Source: Halomonas sp. 'Soap Lake #6' (GTDB lineage: Bacteria; Pseudomonadota; Gammaproteobacteria; Pseudomonadales; Halomonadaceae). From it: a DNA stretch of 64,000 nt. The position numbers and the translations under genes were made by a program. The stretch is from positions 186,001 to 250,000 of the forward strand of contig NZ_CP020469.1 of NCBI RefSeq assembly GCF_003031405.1. Direction: 5' to 3'. The notes below the pieces were generated by a model. It did not search any database. It was not told the origin of the DNA and saw only the letters and a list, made by a program, of their open reading frames with translations. This document shows positions 61,817 through 64,000 of this stretch, piece by piece (position 1 is the stretch's first letter; the number at the start of each line of letters is the position of its first letter).

Positions 61817-62046
61817 GTGGTGTCTCCCCTAAGCTTTATGCCTGCCAAACTGGCAGGCTTGAAACTTATCTTCGCTGTATACCATCACAGGAGAGTCACC
61901 GAGAGTTAAAGAGTGTATCGCGCAAAGTTCACAAATGTGTCACGGGCGAGGGAAAGATCGCGCGATGATGAGTACAGCACCGCCGTGTTTTGAGTTCCGG
62001 TTGCTAACAGACAATAATTTAATGCCATCACAAAAAAGGAGCTCCC

Positions 62047-63018
62047 ATGACCACTAAGCGGCGTGACCTCGTATCGTTAATTGAGCGGGGCGCGATACCC
62101 CCTGAGCAAGTGGCGTTGGCCACAGAGGTTGCCGGGCTACATCCAGGGCCCCGTGCCTGGGCAATGTTGATTGACCGATTATTACTATGGTTGGGGGGCT
62201 TGGCGCTAGCCTTCGGAGTGCTGTTTTTTGTGGCTTATAACTGGGTAGAGATGGGCCGTTTATCTCGCTTTGGTTTAGTGCAAGCGGCGTTATTGCTAGC
62301 GGTGGGTATCGTGTTGTGGGGTCGGGCTAGCACGATGCTTGTTCGGGTGGCGTTAACGGCGGCGTTTCTGTTGGTGGGGGTGCTTCTGGCGCTGTTTGGG
62401 CAGGTGTATCAAACCGGCGCAGATCCGTGGCAGCTGTTTTTTCTTTGGGCAGTACTTGTCCTGCCCTGGGTATGGGTAGCGCGCTTTGATGTACTGTGGG
62501 TGGCGTGGCTTGGGCTTTTAAACTTGGCGATATGGCTTTATGCCAGTACCTGGGGTGGCTTCTTGGGCAATATGCTGACTGCCAGTGATGCTGTTTTGTG
62601 GGGCATTGTGTTCATCAATATTACGGCGCAGGTGGTGTGGGAGTGGGGGGCGCAACAGCGAGGTTGGCCAGGGCGCTGGGCTATTTGTTTGCTAGCTCTG
62701 GGGGGCGGGGTGCCAATGACGCTGCTAATGATGGAGTGGGTGACTAGGGAAAGCTATGTGTTTGCGCCGATTATGGTGGCATATCCAGTGTGGTTGGCTG
62801 CGTTGTATGGCGTTTACCGCCATTGGCGGCTTGAGCTATTTATGTTGGCAGGCGGTTGTGTCTCGGTAATTACGGTGGTGACATTGCTGCTTGTACGTCA
62901 TGTGTTTTGGGAAAGCTGGCATGCCGAAAGCTTACTGCTGTTGGCGGGCGCCGTCTTTGCTATGGGAGCGTTGGCCGTGGCCTGGTTGAAGCGATTAAAT
63001 GCCGAGGTAGCGCCATGA
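62047..63018 (+). CDS. DUF2157 membrane protein
   Basis: A 323-residue protein with a ~45-residue soluble N-terminus and about nine membrane helices (LALAFGVLFFVAYNWVEMGR and further). The N-terminal GAIPPEQVALATEVAGL and the NWxxMGR segment are typical of DUF2157. It overlaps the DUF4401 gene by four bases; the two families commonly occur together. Function is unknown. GGAGCT precedes ATG 62047. Confidence 0.82.
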   Translation: MTTKRRDLVSLIERGAIPPEQVALATEVAGLHPGPRAWAMLIDRLLLWLGGLALAFGVLFFVAYNWVEMGRLSRFGLVQAALLLAVGIVLWGRASTMLVRVALTAAFLLVGVLLALFGQVYQTGADPWQLFFLWAVLVLPWVWVARFDVLWVAWLGLLNLAIWLYASTWGGFLGNMLTASDAVLWGIVFINITAQVVWEWGAQQRGWPGRWAICLLALGGGVPMTLLMMEWVTRESYVFAPIMVAYPVWLAALYGVYRHWRLELFMLAGGCVSVITVVTLLLVRHVFWESWHAESLLLLAGAVFAMGALAVAWLKRLNAEVAP

Positions 63019-64000
63019 ACCGCTCCATTGATGCGCTCAAACAGCAGCTCGCCCAAGCAGGTGTTGTGGTCAATGAGTCACTATCCCCTGTGCCGCTGGA
63101 ATCACCTTGGTTTGTACGGGTGCTACAGGCATTTTTTGGCTGGCTGGCGGCGCTATTTTTGCTTGGATTTATCGCCATGGGCATGGTGTTTATAGCGGAA
63201 AGCCCAGTGGCTTCGTTTGTCGTTGGTGGCATTTTGATAGGGGGGGCGTTTGCACTGCTGCGCACAGTACAAAGTGATGTACTGGAACATATGGCTCTAG
63301 TGTTTAGCATGGCGGGGCAGTTGCTAGTGGCCTGGGGAATGGTAGAAATATTATCGAACTCCGCTTACCTGTGGTGGGCATTGCTTGGTTTGCAGTGTGT
63401 ATTGGCGTTGATTATGCCGAGCCAAGTTCACCGCAGTTTCTCTACCTTTGCGGCAAGTTTGGCGCTCTATATGGCACTAGCAAACAATGGGCTTGAGCAA
63501 GTAGCCAGTGGTTTGGTGCTGTTAACATTTACGCTGCTTTGGCTAAATGAATTTCGCTGGTTTAGTCGTGTAAGCTTGGTCCAGGCGTGGTGCTCTGGCC
63601 TGCTAGTGGGTTTGCTAGTGCTACAGGGGCTTGCGCATTCAGGTGGCTCCTCCTGGTGGTTTAGTGATCAATCTGCCACTGAATGGTTTGCTGCTTGGCT
63701 GATTGGTTGGCTAAGCGCTGGGCTGGCGGCACTAGCGCTATTGTGCGTTATCCAAAAAGTGTTTCGTCAGCAGTATGTTCAGCCTGCCATAGGGGAGCGG
63801 CTCGCTATTTATGGAGCGGTTGCAGTCTTGGCTGTGGCGTCGGTGTATGTGCCGGGGCTATGCCTTGGAGTGACTGTGTTGTTGCTTGGGTTTGCTATTA
63901 GCCATCGTAGGCTAATGGGGTGCGGTATTTTGCTGCTACTGATCGCCATTAGCAGTTATTACTACTGGTTGGATGTCACGCTGTTGGTGAAGGCGCTACT
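63015..64000 (+). CDS. DUF4401 membrane protein (3' truncated by window edge)
   Basis: ATG 63015 overlaps the DUF2157 stop (ATGA). The frame is open to the last base (328 codons seen). It starts MNRSIDALKQQLAQAGVVVN, followed by repeated hydrophobic helices (FFGWLAALFLLGFIAMGMVF), as in DUF4401. In related genomes a GDYXXLXY-type third gene usually follows, outside the window. Function unknown. Confidence 0.75.
   Translation, partial: MNRSIDALKQQLAQAGVVVNESLSPVPLESPWFVRVLQAFFGWLAALFLLGFIAMGMVFIAESPVASFVVGGILIGGAFALLRTVQSDVLEHMALVFSMAGQLLVAWGMVEILSNSAYLWWALLGLQCVLALIMPSQVHRSFSTFAASLALYMALANNGLEQVASGLVLLTFTLLWLNEFRWFSRVSLVQAWCSGLLVGLLVLQGLAHSGGSSWWFSDQSATEWFAAWLIGWLSAGLAALALLCVIQKVFRQQYVQPAIGERLAIYGAVAVLAVASVYVPGLCLGVTVLLLGFAISHRRLMGCGILLLLIAISSYYYWLDVTLLVKAL

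Overview
The window looks like a chromosomal segment of a moderately halophilic gammaproteobacterium, most likely Halomonas or a close relative. This is inferred from the G+C-rich backbone, the gene content (ectoine-type genes, MsrPQ, class III alcohol dehydrogenase, CmlA/FloR-like exporter, PA1922-PA1925-like zinc locus) and protein similarity recalled from memory; no search was run. No rRNA, tRNA or CRISPR array was seen.

1-7 kb is the tail of a defence locus. It holds a partial FRG-domain protein, a RhuM remnant, an AlbA_2 (Schlafen-type) ATPase protein, type I restriction subunit HsdR and a GIY-YIG/DUF4357 protein. The FRG protein and HsdR share the same C-terminal sequence block.

7-20.4 kb is an accessory region bounded by an intact and a decayed copy of one DMT transporter gene. 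It starts with an A+T-rich operon of EctA-like acetyltransferase, EctC-like ectoine synthase and DMT transporter, with a divergent LysR gene and no EctB. A phenicol-type exporter, a Fic gene and several gene remnants follow. Then comes a very A+T-rich quorum-sensing island: LuxR, convergent LuxI, and a near-perfect lux box between luxI and a four-gene operon (MFS exporter, ATP-grasp ligase, GNAT, FAD/NAD(P) oxidoreductase). I read this as a quorum-controlled small-molecule pathway and the best candidate for an undescribed system.

20.5-28 kb is mixed backbone and accessory sequence: GFA-type enzyme, cupin, AraC/TauE pair, RhuM-Fic protein, DUF1330 protein plus a decayed copy, Bcr/CflA exporter and PhzF.

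28-55 kb is dominated by metal homeostasis, mainly zinc. It contains an ArsR regulator with a His-rich protein; a minus-strand operon hisI-cysS-flavoprotein-SBF transporter-thrS-pyrC-luxS with a Zur-type palindrome at its head; a divergent class III alcohol dehydrogenase lacking two of four structural-zinc cysteines; a MerR regulator with a Cu/Zn efflux permease; and a TonB receptor/extracytoplasmic CobN/ExbB-like/DUF2149 operon behind a related palindrome. Interspersed are an AAA ATPase, a potassium channel, an Rrf2/thioredoxin-reductase-like/methyltransferase group sharing one operator-like motif, a frameshifted siderophore receptor, RidA and LysR.

55-64 kb carries an MFS/MmyB-type regulator pair with iteron-like repeats, then a one-strand run encoding a Met-rich secreted protein, a two-component system and MsrPQ (periplasmic methionine sulfoxide repair), and finally a DUF2157/DUF4401 membrane-protein pair that runs off the right edge.
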